A stretch of DNA of 64,000 nt from Mesorhabditis belari (lineage: Eukaryota; Nematoda; Chromadorea; Rhabditida; Rhabditidae): assembly GCA_958450365.1 (NCBI GenBank), contig CAUEEP010000741.1:1806001-1870000 (forward strand), read 5' to 3'. The position numbers and the translations under genes were made by a program. Within the stretch, counting starts at the first letter, position 1. Each line of letters begins with the position of its first letter. A model generated the notes under the pieces. It saw only the letters and a program-made list of their open reading frames with translations. It was not told the origin of the DNA and did no database searches. This document shows positions 1-12,500 of the stretch, one piece after another.

Positions 1-48
1 TCAGCTGGGCCAGTCAGCTGGGCCAGTCAGCTGGGCCAGTCAGCTGGG
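1..48. repeat. 13-bp tandem array, cut by the window edge
   Basis: Unit TCAGCTGGGCCAG, nearly four identical copies. Confidence 0.9.
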
Positions 49-52
49 CTTC

Positions 53-511
53 CAAAATCCCTCTATCTCCAAATAAGCGTTTCTAGGGTTTTCGGGTACG
101 CTGATTCGATTGGTGATGTTTTTAGAACCGGTTTGCGACTTATTTCTTCTTGTTTTTAGAATTTTTTATAAGCCAATAACAAATTGAAAAGTAGAGCAAC
201 AACAAAAAAGTATTTGTTCTTGGCAATTGACATATTTCCGGTTTGTCCATAGCAATCCACTTGCAATCGGTCTTGGCTTTGAGCTTAATAAAGATAAAGC
301 TCACTCAATAAAGATTAAACAACTTAAAGTCCAACTTATTAGCTGCAGCTATTCCCGCCATCTAAAAAAGAAAATGAGAGATGTAGCAAGAAAGCATAGG
401 AAAACAAGAAGAAATAAGCCGCAAACAGGTTCTAAAAACATCACCAATCAAATCAGCGTACCGGAAAACCCTAGGAACGCTTATTTGGAGATAGAGAGAC
501 TTTGGAAGCCC
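53..511. mobile_element. Fold-back (palindromic) element
   Basis: The arm at about 53-170 returns as its reverse complement at about 400-511 (CTATCTCCAAATAAGCGTTT against AAACGCTTATTTGGAGATAG, with few changes). No coding capacity; the small frame at 227-538 is a by-product. Confidence 0.7.
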
Positions 512-553
512 CGCTGCTGCTGCTGCGCCTACTGCTAGCTCCAGAATTCATTT

Positions 554-3500
554 TACCTGCTCTCAAGAGGTTGACTCCGGGTGACTCAACGAATTGTGGC
601 TGCAAACTTGATGGCATCGATTGGCTACTTAATGAGTCGTCCTGAACTGAGCTTTATTTTACTCGATTATCCTCGCCAACCTCTGAATCAGTGACAGGAT
701 GATGTGCATGATACAAACGCCTCAACTCAATCACATCCATTCCCTTTTCCCATTGCACTTTGATTCGATTCTCCGATGGTGTGCAAAGCTCATCATAGTA
801 TCGACGAAGCGCCTCACACAAATCGGTCGAATGCACCGGATACGGGAATTCTTCGCTGTTCGTGGGAAAATCTGAGAGAGCGGAATGATGATGCATTAAA
901 TGATGACTGCATTAAATATACAAATGATGCATTTCTATTAAATAGTTATGTTTTTTGTGCATCATTTTACAACTTTTAAAGACTTTTGAAGGCTTTTAAA
1001 GGCTTTTAAAGGCTTTTAAAGGCTTTTTAAAGGCTTTTTAAAGGCTTTTAAAGGCTTTTTAAAGGCTTTTAAAGGCTTTTAAAGGCTTTTAAAGGCTTTT
1101 AAAGACTTTTAAAGGCTTTTAAAGGCTTTTAAAGGCATCACGGAGTTCATATACATTTTTCCAAACTCTGACAACATTAGTTCATGATTTGTCTTAACTC
1201 GACAAGGGAATGACACCAGCTCGAAGTTCAGAAGCGCTTCTTGACAGAAGCCGTTGAAAAGTTTCTTTTTGGTGGTCGATATTTAAGGGAATTTTCTATG
1301 CCATATTAGTTGCGTTTTCGTGGGTTTTTGCAGCTGTTTTATGGATTGGATTATGGATTGGATTGTGGATTGGATTGTGGATTGGATTGTGGATTGGATT
1401 GTGGATTGGATTGTGGATTGGATTGTGGATTGGGTTATGGATTGGATTGTGGATTGGATTGTGGATTGGATGTGGATTGGATTATGGATTGGATGTGGAT
1501 TGGATTGTGGATTGGATGTGGATTGGATGTGGATTGGATTATGGATTGGATGTGGATTGGATTGTGGATTGGATGTGGATTGGATTATGGATTGGATGTG
1601 GATTGGATTGTGGATTGGATTGTGGATTGGATTATGGATTGGATTATGGATTGGATGTGGATTGGATTGTGGATTGGATGTGGATTGGATGTGGATTGGA
1701 TTGTGGATTGGATTGTGGATTGGATGTGGATTGGATTATGGATTGGATTATGGATTGGATTGTGGATTCAGAAGCAGCATGGCTGATTCTATGAGATTCA
1801 CTCAATCAAAAAGCGATTCTCAACTTCAAACTGGTTTCTTTCCCTTGTGAGAAAAGTTATAAACAATCTTTTTTTTCTTTCGTTTTACCTGTTCTCAACC
1901 AGTCATGGTAGGATGTAATTGTGTTCTTGATGAACGTTTTCTCTGGCGGATGTGAATGTAGAATAAAAGTCCATAGAGATTTCACCTAAAATTTAAAGAT
2001 TTGAATTTATTGTCTTTGTCAAACGGCTTCAATTTGGACTTGATCTCCAATCAGTAGATCAGTGATTTTTGGGACGATCTCCGTGACTCCTTCGGAGAAA
2101 ATTGAGGAACAAGTTTGGCAACAGAATGACATTGATGTAAGCTCGTGTAGTACCTGAAAATTTAAGCTAATTAGTTAGCTAGCTAATTAGCTAACTAGCT
2201 CAGGAATTAGTTTTTCTTATCATTTCAAATTTAATTGTAAGCAGAGGGTGAAAGCCAAGAATGGGAAGCCAAGAACGGGAAGCCAAGAATGGGAAGCCAA
2301 GAATGGGAAGCTAAGAATAGAAAGCCAAGATTAGAAAGCCAAGAATGGGAAGCTAAGAATAGAAAGCCAAGATTAGAAAGCCAAGAATGAGAAGCCAAGA
2401 TTAGAAAGCCAAGAATGGGAGAATGGGAAGCCAAGAATAGAAAGCCAAGAATGGGAAGCCAAGAATGGGAAGCCAAGAATGGGAAGCCAAGAATAGAAAG
2501 CCAAGAATAGAAAGCCAAGAATGGGAAGCCAAGAATAGAAAGCCAACGTTGTTTGAACAAATCGATTTAGGTAATTGCATTGGTTTCAGAAAAGATTTTT
2601 CGCAAAACTATAAAGCTAAGAAGTTGATAAGTTATAAAAAAGGTTGACTTTATTTATTTTCTAGATCCTTTCAAGGATTCTTTGATCTACACTTGTGATT
2701 TAGATTTATTAGATTTATTAGACTTTATTATTAGACTATGATTAGACTTATGATTTATTAGACTTTGCTAAAATACTTTCTATGCTTTTCTTTTCTTCTT
2801 CTTCTTCCTTCTTTTCTTCTTCCTCCTCCTTTTCTTCTTCCTCCTCCTTTTCTTCTTCTTCTTTCTTTTCTTCTTCTTTCTTTTCTTTTCTATCACGACT
2901 CACCAATAACAATCGATGAAGTAAATTGACATTTTTCCATTGAATCATATTGAAATCGGAAAATTGGGAATCTTCAAACGAGTCGCTAATACTTTTCATG
3001 ATATTCACCCAAAATCGAATTCTAAATCTTTTTTAAAAACTTAAACTAAAAACTCCTCAAACTTGTGTTCTCCAGTCCATAAAGATGGTCGTTCAATCAA
3101 AGAGATCAAAAGCTCTGGATCAAGCACGATAAACGATGATTCTCCGTCAACGGATCGACGATAGCAATGATTGATGAAAATCTACAAAAAAAAACACTTC
3201 AAATGAAGGAAACCAATAAGAAATAATAAATCTATACATCGGAAATATTCATTGGATCTCGCTCTTCAGCTTTAGCGTCTTCTTCATCTTCTGGATAAGC
3301 TCTGGGAATTATTGGACGCCGATCGATTGGATTCGAAAAAGAACCAGCAAAAAGAATCCTTGAAAGTAAATCTTTCATCGATGGAAACTCTCCACACATT
3401 TGAACTCTAAAATTGAGAATTCAAGCACCGAATTTTCGTAAAACTCTTTCCACATACATCCATCTTCTGGAGTATTGAAGGAGGAGACGAAGAGCGATCA

Positions 3501-6500
3501 ATTGAGTGCTTGAATCGCCGATCCCACGAGCACAATGGTCGACAGCCTAGAGTTCAAATGAAGTCATTGAAAAGCTGTTGGCTTGTCTTAATTAGAAGAT
3601 GCTGGCTTGTCTTAATTAGAAGCTGATGGCTTGTCTTAACTAGAAGATGCTGGCTTGTCTTAATGAAAAGCTTTTAGCCTGTCTTAATTAGAAGCTGCTG
3701 GCTGCTGGCTTGTCTCAATAAAGAGCTGCTGGCTTGTCTTAATGAAAGGCTGCTGGCTTGTCTCAATTAGAAGCTGTTGGCTTGTCTTAATGAAAAGCTG
3801 ATGGCTTGTCTTAATGAAAAGCTGTTGGCCTGTCTTAATTAGAAGATGCTGGCTTGTCTTAATGAAAAGCTGCTGGCTTGTCTCAATTAGAAGCTGCTGG
3901 CTGCTGGCTTGTCTCAATAAAGAGCTGATGGCTTGTCTTAATGAAAGGCTGTTGGCTTGTCTTAACTAGAAGCTGCTGGCTTGTCTTAATTAGAAGCTGC
4001 TGGCTTGTCTTAACGAAAAACTTTCATTAATGAAATGAAAAGCTCTAATGACAAATACAAATCAGAAACAGAAATTGTAAAATGCTTAAGATCAGTCTCT
4101 TGTCTCTTGTCTCTTGTCTCTTGTCTTGTGCCTCAAGAAATACAATAAAAATTAAGTGTTTGGCTAAATATTCCTCTAATGTTTTACTTGTAAACACATC
4201 TACTCTATCAAGAATATACGAAATTTATAGTGTTCCTCAAAAATTTTGCCACTTTTCACTTACCAGGGCATAGATTGAAGTAAACACAGCAAATCCTCCA
4301 GCCACTTCCAAACTCTCATCAAGTGTTATCCGCTGTGTGGCCACCATTTTCATTGAATAGGAAATCGGTAGAAGAATTCGCTTGTTCAACGCCCACTTGT
4401 CAGTCTAAAAATTGGGTTTAGCTTGATTTATCATCATGAGATTCGTCTTTTAAGGTGTCAGAGCTTTGTGCCACCGAGCAGCCATTCGCCGAAGCAACCT
4501 CTGAGCCGGGAATCACCTTTGTGTCCCGCATTTTGGGAATGGGATACCCAGAAATCGCTGTTCTTGGCATTTTTCAGTTTTCTTGAAAGTTACAAGGCTG
4601 AGGTGGAGATGTTGATGGGATATCAATGACATGAGCCATATACCATACGACGCAGAATTTTACGCTGATTCCGATCTTGCTATCCGTTTTTGCAACGTGG
4701 CACTCTGTCAAAAGTTATAAGCGCTCAAAGCTCTGTTGGTTGCTAGTTGATATCCCATCAGACTTTGTGAAGATGAGTTGTGAAACATATGCTTTTATGT
4801 GTTGTGCAAGATTTTGTCAATTAAAAGATGCCATAATACTTATTGTAAAGTTGAAATAGAGCGAATTCGAGCGGTTAAACATCAAAATAAAATGAAAACA
4901 AAAAAAGGGACTTCAAGACTTTCAGGATCTTCAAGACTTTCAAGATCTCCAAGACTTTCACGATCTTCAAGACTTTCAAGATCTTCAAGACATTCAAGAT
5001 CTTCAAGACATTCACGATCTTCACAAACCTCTTGCACATTAGCTGATCGGCCGACAAATTGAAAGATATTCGGAGTCTCGCATGGCATGAAGAAATGAAC
5101 GCTTCGCTAAACTTTTCGGATTGAACTTGTTTTTAATTTTTTATACCTGAAGCGCTGTGATGAAACGCTGAGGTTCAGCAAGCACCGATTCAATGTAGGG
5201 TCTAAAATAATACGCATAACTTGCTTTTTTCGAATCAATAACTTTTTGTACTTCATAAGAAATTAATTTAAAAGCTTTTTATGCAAAGAAAGATAAAAGT
5301 TAGCTTGAAATTCGTAGAGAATGGTGTAGCAGAAAGTGTTGAAAAGTTTAGTGTTGAAAGGAAAATTGTCAGAAGGATTTAATAATAAAAGAGTCCTTTT
5401 CCTCTAATAAAAGAGTCCTAAAAGACTACTGAATCTAATAACAGGGATAACTTTCAGCTTCTGAAACTCTGGAAGTAAATCAAATGCACGAGGCAGGGTG
5501 TAACTTAAGTTTGAAATCAAATTTGAACCTAGTATGATGTCGTCGTAGCAAACTGGGACTGAGAATCTTTGCCGAACAAATCCGGATTTTCGTTGATGCA
5601 GCCGAGCAAAGAGACCTCAATGAGGGACCCAAAGCATGAAGAGTGAAGAGTGAGGAGGGACTGAGAACGCCTGAATGAGAATGGTTATGATGGACAAGTT
5701 TTGATTGTACTAGAAATTGGAAAATTCCAACCCTAGCCTAATTCCACTGTCGTTTTCTCAGCCGTTTCTTGACCGATTGTTTTGAAATTTTGTTTATAAG
5801 CAGAAATTGGCATTCTCTGCTTGTAGTTTTTCAAAATTCCAATTGATTAAGAACAAGAAACAAGAAAGCCAGACTAGCCAGCCAGGAAACAAGAAAGCCA
5901 GGCCAGCCAGCCAGGAAACAAGAAAGCCAGAGCAGCCAGCCAGCCAGGAAACAAGAAAGCCAGGCCAGCCAGCCAGGAAACAAGAAAGCCAGAGCAGCCA
6001 GCCAGCCAGGAAACAAGAAAGCCAGGCCAGCCAGCCAGGAAACAAGAAAGCCAGAGCAGCCAGCCAGCCAGGAAACAAGAAAGCCAGGCCAGCCAGCCAG
6101 GAAACAAGAAAGCCAGAGCAGCCAGCCAGCCAGGAAACAAGAAAGCCAGGCCAGCCAGCCAGGAAACAAGAAAGCCAGAGCAGCCAGCCAGCCAACCAGC
6201 CAGGAAACAAGAAAGCCAGGCCAGCCAGCCAGGAAACAAGAAAGCCAGGCCAGCCAGCCAGGAAACAAAGAAAGCCAGGCCAGCCAGCCAGGAAACAAGA
6301 AAGCCAGAGCAGCCAGCCAGCCAACCAGCCAGGAAACAAGAAAGCCAGGCCAGCCAGCCAGGAAACAAGAAAGCCAGGCCAGCCAGCCAGGAAACAAGAA
6401 AGCCAGGCCAGCCAGCCAGCCAGGAAACAAGAAAGCCAGGCCAGCCAGCCAGGAAACAAGAAAGCCAGGCCAGCCAGCCAGGAAACAAGAAAGCCAGGCC

Positions 6501-9500
6501 AGCCAGCCAGGAAACAAGAAAGCCAGAGCAGCCAGCCAGCCAACCAGCCAGGAGACAAGAAAGCCAGGCCAGCCAGCCAGCCAGTCAGGAAACAAGAAAG
6601 CCAGGCTGAGAAAACGACGGTGAAATTAGGTTTTGGTTGAAATTTCTAGTCTAGATTGTCGATTGATCCATGTCTAAATTGTACCTTTAAAGCCAAAGAT
6701 ATTAGTGAGCTCGAAAAGAGTTTCACTCGTTTCACTCTCCAACATTGACGAGCCATAGATGACGCTGATTTGATCTCGGTTTTGATCACCTGGAAGTCAA
6801 TATGTTTATTCAAATTTGTTTATTCAAATGTTACTTACTAAAAATTTGAAGCTTTAAGCATTGAATTGAATAATTGACTTGAATAATAAATTGACTTGAC
6901 TTCATTTTAAAAAGATTCTCCTATAACTTACTCGAGATCTTTGGCAAAGTCGAGACATCAGTTGAATAGAAAGCTGATCCAACGGTCACTTGAACTTTCA
7001 AATGAGCGCCACCAGTTGCCACAAAACTCATCCCAAGAGAAACGTGTTGAAACCCACAACTCTCTTCATTCGAATCACTCAGACGTAGAGTTTTTCTAAA
7101 ACTTTTAGAGTTCAATTTTATTTCAATTTTTAGCATCTCCCACTTCGCCAATAGATCATTTTTCGATTTGACTTCGACAAGATATGAATTACGGGAAAGA
7201 AGAATGATCGAACATTGAACAAAACTGTCACAAATCAAAGAAACCACGTGCGATCTCACTTTTTGATCTTTTTCAATCTAAAATATTGTGATTTATGAAA
7301 TTCGTATTTATGAAATTTGTTTAACCATTGGAGAAATCCATGTCGAGATCGTTAAACCCTCAAAAATTGTGATCGGAAAGCGCTCGAAGGTCATCTTTGC
7401 AGCATAATATTGCTAAATTGGTTTGAAAATGAATTTGTATCAAAAATTTTCACACACGTACATTTTGAATGCTTTTGATTGGAAAGCATAGAGTGTACTG
7501 TGGAGTCTCTTTCGCGATCAGCTCGAGCAGTTGAAGAAGGACTTGGTTCTAAAATTTATGATATTTTTTGAAGTCTACCGAATCTCTTTAAATTTTGACA
7601 TCGAATCGAATCGTCTGTACAGTTCTCGGCTCTCTGTGGACCGATTTACATGATTTTTAGTTTCTTAGCTTACAATTCTATATAGTTATTCATCTCCTAT
7701 TTCGTTTTTTAAAAAAGCAAAAGTCACGACACAGCCGGGAGTCGAACCCGGGTCGTGTGGGCCGTAGACAAGCGGGCTGCCGACTCCGCCAAAGTTGGAA
7801 AGGCGAAAATAGCGAAAGTTTGCATACAAAAATTAGAAATCGAGTTATTTTGACATCTACTTATCTACTTTACTATATAAAAGAGCAGTGTCTGTCTGTC
7901 CGTCTGTACGGGCTTTTCTCAGCCGTCTTTGGGCCAAAAAAAGCTGATTTTTTAAGTCTTAAAATATAATATAGTTGTGCTATTTAAAATAAAAATTAAG
8001 AAGTCAAAATTGAGCGGCACTACGGAGGATCGAACCGTGCCCGTGTGAGTCGTAGACAAGCGCGCCCCCGACGCGCCACGGTGATTGCGCACCCGATTGC
8101 GCCACGGTGATTGCGCCCCCGACTGCGCCACGGTGATTGCGCCCTCGACTGCGTCACGGTGATTGCGCCCTCGATTGCGCCCTCGATTGCGCCCTCGATT
8201 GCGCCCTCGATTGCGCCCTCGATTGCGCCCTCGATTGCGCCCTCGATTGCGCCCTCGATTGCGCCCTCGATTGCGCCCTCGATTGCGCCCTCGATTGCGC
8301 CCTCGATTGCGCCCTCGATTGCGCACCCGATTGCGCACCCGATTGCGCCACGGTGATTGCGCCCCCGACTGCGCCATGGTGATTGCGCCTCCGACTGCGC
8401 CACGGTGATTGCGCCTCCGATTGCACCACGGTGATCGCGCCCCCAATTGCGCCACCGCAAAACATTCGGCTAGAAAAATCCGCCGTTAGCCGGGTTTTCG
8501 GCTGGTTATCTGTATAAAACTCACCACCAATGGAGTATTCAACGAATTGACAACGACATTGATGAGTCTCTTGAAATGTTGCGGCTGCGAAACGGTGGCG
8601 AAGAGTTTACAAAGAGAAGTGGCCAACGCCGAGACGCATGTTGTCGAATCGATCGAAAGATCTTTTAAACGCAAAATCTCCTCGATCACTTGCAGCAATA
8701 AAGCCGTAATCTAAAATCGTTCACTGAAAAGTTCGCCAAGATTTGAGCACCTCTTCAATAAGCGGTAAATGAACTCGTTCAAAGTTTCCGACAGTGATCA
8801 CTCGTTTGAGAATTTGAAGCTGAAACAAAGTCATGCTTTGATGTAATTTTAAATGTAAGCAGCTCTGATGTGATCAGCATATTGAAGTGAAAACAGAAAC
8901 TAACCGATGGTCCAATTGCTTTAATCGATTCTTCTTTTTCTAGACTAATCCATTCAACGAGAAACGAAAGAGCAAACGAGATCAACCGAACGTTTTGAAT
9001 CCTTTGATCTTTTTGGACTAAAACTTCAAAATCTTTTGAACTAAGCTAAATAAGCTTAAGCTAAATAGCTAAATAGGGCGCAGGTTCAGGCTTAGGCTTG
9101 GACTTAGTGCGAAGGCTAGCGGCTAGCGCCTAGCACTAAGTCTATTTGGGTTTGGGTTTCTGTGCTTTTATCGGATCAAAACGATTGTTCAAGTTGGGGC
9201 ATTTCAGCCTTATGATTTCTATGTTTTTATTGGATCAGAAATTGGAACAGGTTGAGACCAAACCCAAATAACTCTTTTATTGGTTGGGTTTTACCCAACC
9301 AAAAGCCTTAGCCTTAGGCTTAGGCTTAGCCTTAGGCTTAGGCTTAGGCTTAGGCTTAGCTCAGACTTAGCTCAGACTTAGCTCAGACTTAGCTCAGACT
9401 TAGCTCAGGCTTAGGCTTGGGCTTAGGCTCAGGCTTAGGCTTAGTGCAAAGGCTTAGGCTTAGGCTCAGGCTCAGGCTTAGGGTTAGGCTGACGAATTCA

Positions 9501-12500
9501 ATCGGGAACATTTTGTGGTTTATCTACTCGATAAACCTCAAGAGCCGGCTGTCTAATAGAACCCAAATAACTCTTTTATTGGTTGGGTTTTACCCAACCA
9601 AAAGCCTTAGCCTTAGGCTTAGGCTTAGGCTTAGGCTTAGCTCAGACTTAGCTCAGACTTAGCTCAGGCTTAGGCTCTGCTGGCTCTTATTCAAGATCTT
9701 CTTCATCAAAATAAAAATCAAACTTTTCAGTAAATCACTGGAAGTTGTTGGCGAGTAATGAATGGCTGATGAGATGAGATTTTGGATGAAAAATGAACGA
9801 AGATTTCGGTACTTTGTGATGAGTGGACCCAACTGGGATTTTACCGTTTGGCAGAGCTCCGAGATCTAGATTTTGTCTCAAATTGCAGGATTTTTAGAGA
9901 GTTTTAGAGAATTTTTAGGGAAATGCCCTTAAATTTTCTGCATTTCTACCTGTTTCTGGTTGGCCGATGACTCCAAAGACAAGAGTTGACAATTGATTGT
10001 TGAAGTAATCAAGCGAGCCCACCGTCTCACTTCATCGTTTCCTTTTTCACCTAAAATGCTAATAAAGTCAAAATAAGGAATTGCAAAGAAAAGATTTCTG
10101 GAGAGGATTTCTGGAGAGGGGATTGAACCCTCGAGCTTTTTACTTCCCGAGCGCCTTGGATCACTCGGTCACGCTCATAAGGGGAAATCGAGAAATCACG
10201 TTTTTACAAAAAATTGCCTGTCTAATCCACAAAACTAATTAGATGCTCTAACCACTCAGGCTCAGGCTTAGGCTTAGGCTTAGGCTTAGGCTTAGGCTTA
10301 GGCTTAGGCTTAGGCTTAGGTCCCCTAAGGGGGGCCTAAGCCTAAGCCTGAGCCTGAGCTCTAACCACTCACCTATCCATTCTCTTCTTTTCAGAGAAGA
10401 AAGAAGAAAGAAAAAAGAAAGAGGAAAAAAGGGGAAAAGAAAGGAGCTTGATCTACATGAGTTTAGTTTAATAGTTTAACACTAGAGCTAGTTCATTTTT
10501 TCCTTGGTTAATCAAATCAAAACTTGACGGGGCTGGCCTGGCAAATTTTTGGGCTTGAAAGAATCTAGCTTAGGGGATAGAATGTCAAAAAAAATGTCTT
10601 TTTTGACTGCATAAAACCCACTTTCTTTCAATGAGCTCTGAAAAAAACCATTTTTGCTCTGAAAAAAACCATTTTTGCTCTGAAAAAAACAATTCTTGCT
10701 CCAAAAACATCACATTTATGATCATCCTATTATAATACCTAGTGGTATTAGTTAATAAATTGCAAAGAAAGATTGCCGGAGAGGGGATTGAACCAGAAAG
10801 ATTGCCGGGGAGGGGATCGAGCTTTTTACTTTCCGGTTAATGCTTTAACAACTGAGCTATTTGGTATCTTCTTTCCAGAGAAGAAAGAGGAAGTAGAAGG
10901 GGAAGAGAAAGGAAGAAAGAGGAGGGAAGAGAAAAGTAGAAAGAGGAGGAAATAGAAGGGAAAGAGAAAGGAAGAAAGAGGAGGAAATAGAAGGAGAAGA
11001 GAAAGGAAGAAAGAGGAGGAAGTAGAAGGGGAAGAGAAAGGTAGAAAGAGGAGGAAATGGAAGGGGAAGAGAAAGGAAGAAAGAGGAGGAAGTAGAAGGG
11101 GAAAAGAAAGGTAGAAAGAGAAGGAAATACCCGGCTTTTCACAACCGTGGGCTCCCGCCCTACTTGAAGATCAGAACACGGGCAATAGTAATAAGTAAAG
11201 TAAGGAATTGCAAAAAAGATAAGTACATCCAAAGCGTCGTTCAGAAAAATCGCTTTTTGACAAACGCACTAACCCGTTTCTTCTTCATTTGGATGTCTTG
11301 CCCATTCGATACACTGTTTGCTGATTCTTGTCAAAATTTGGTGTGGATCATTGAACGATGTTGATGGAACTGAATAAGTAAAAAAAAACTCAATAAGAAC
11401 ATTGCTCTTCAAATTCGGAAAGAAAGTTCATACGTTGGCAAAGAATGATCGAGAGTTTTTCGATGAAACTCGTCACCGTTTCCGTCTCTTCGCTTTCACT
11501 GATGAAAAGCCAAACGTCTCGAAAAAGCAATTCCTTTTTCTCGAGCTCTTTCAAGATTTGGGAGATTGTTTCTTTCATCTAAATTAGATGAAATTAGATC
11601 TAAATTAGATCTAATTAGATCTTAGACTTTAATTCTAGATACACTACTCGGCAATGAAATATGATATTTGAAAAAACACTTTGAAAAACGATCGTCACTT
11701 TTGCGCGTCTGTAACTCCCTTGTCTTTACCGTATTTCTAAATATTAATCTTACCATTGTGTAGCCCTTGAAAAGAGCTTTCAGAAAATGTAGAACAATAA
11801 TAGTTTAAACTCAAAGACAAGGGAGTTACAGACGCGCGAAGGTGACGATCGTTTTCTAGTGATGATCGTTTTCTTTATTTCATTGTCCAGTCCTGTATCA
11901 ATCCGTTCTGTACGCTTCTCACGAGTATTAACCTTATGTTGGATGCTGCGTGTTCTTGTTATGTTGTAAGGGGAAACTTGTTATGTTGCAAGCGTTTTGG
12001 CGAAACCCTTTTAACATTTTTGTGCTACTCGGCTATTCTGAAGCTATCCTGAAGCAAAGTCATCCGCGGTGATCAGGTTAAAGCGGGTCGCACTCAATCA
12101 ATCTACACTAAATCTACTCTACACATTCAATCTACACTAAATACCGTAATCCAGCTAATGTAGACTGAAACTGTAGAGATAATAAGCTCTTTAAATCTTT
12201 TAACTGTTAACCGTTTGCAAATTGGTCGGATTTGGATGAAGATATACAAAGAACAAACTTCTAAAAACCAACGTTAAAAGACTTTTGTCCATGACTGTAA
12301 TTTGTGATCAAAAGAATTAGAAAAAGAATTACTGTCATCGCGCTCTGTTCTGTTTTCAATTGAAACATCTGCTTTGAATCTGTTTTCAATTGAAAAACCC
12401 ATTAAAAAATTAGTTTATTTATGAGCTTTAAACGTTTTAAAGTTTCTATTCGGTTCTTGAAAGTAATTTGATCCTTTTTGTAAGCTACCAGCTACTTTGT

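Noticed and set aside
1310..1850. Overlapping 140-176-codon frames on the plus strand
   Set aside because: They lie wholly over the 11/12-bp array; all three frames are open at once, which is a composition effect.
2748..2895. Glu/Lys-rich C-terminus followed by a stop and AATAAA
   Set aside because: A strong GTGAGT donor precedes the polypurine tract, and the next exon at 2153 continues in phase, so the tract is intron and not a protein end.
5794..6640. Frames of more than 250 codons on both strands
   Set aside because: Produced by the 29-bp minisatellite; repeated WLAGWPGFL- or [12 protein letters not shown] text with no start context or splice logic.
8020..8465. Arg/Asn-rich or Ala/Glu/Gly-rich repeat proteins
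   Set aside because: 12-bp unit read in different frames; the array sits inside an intron of the large gene.
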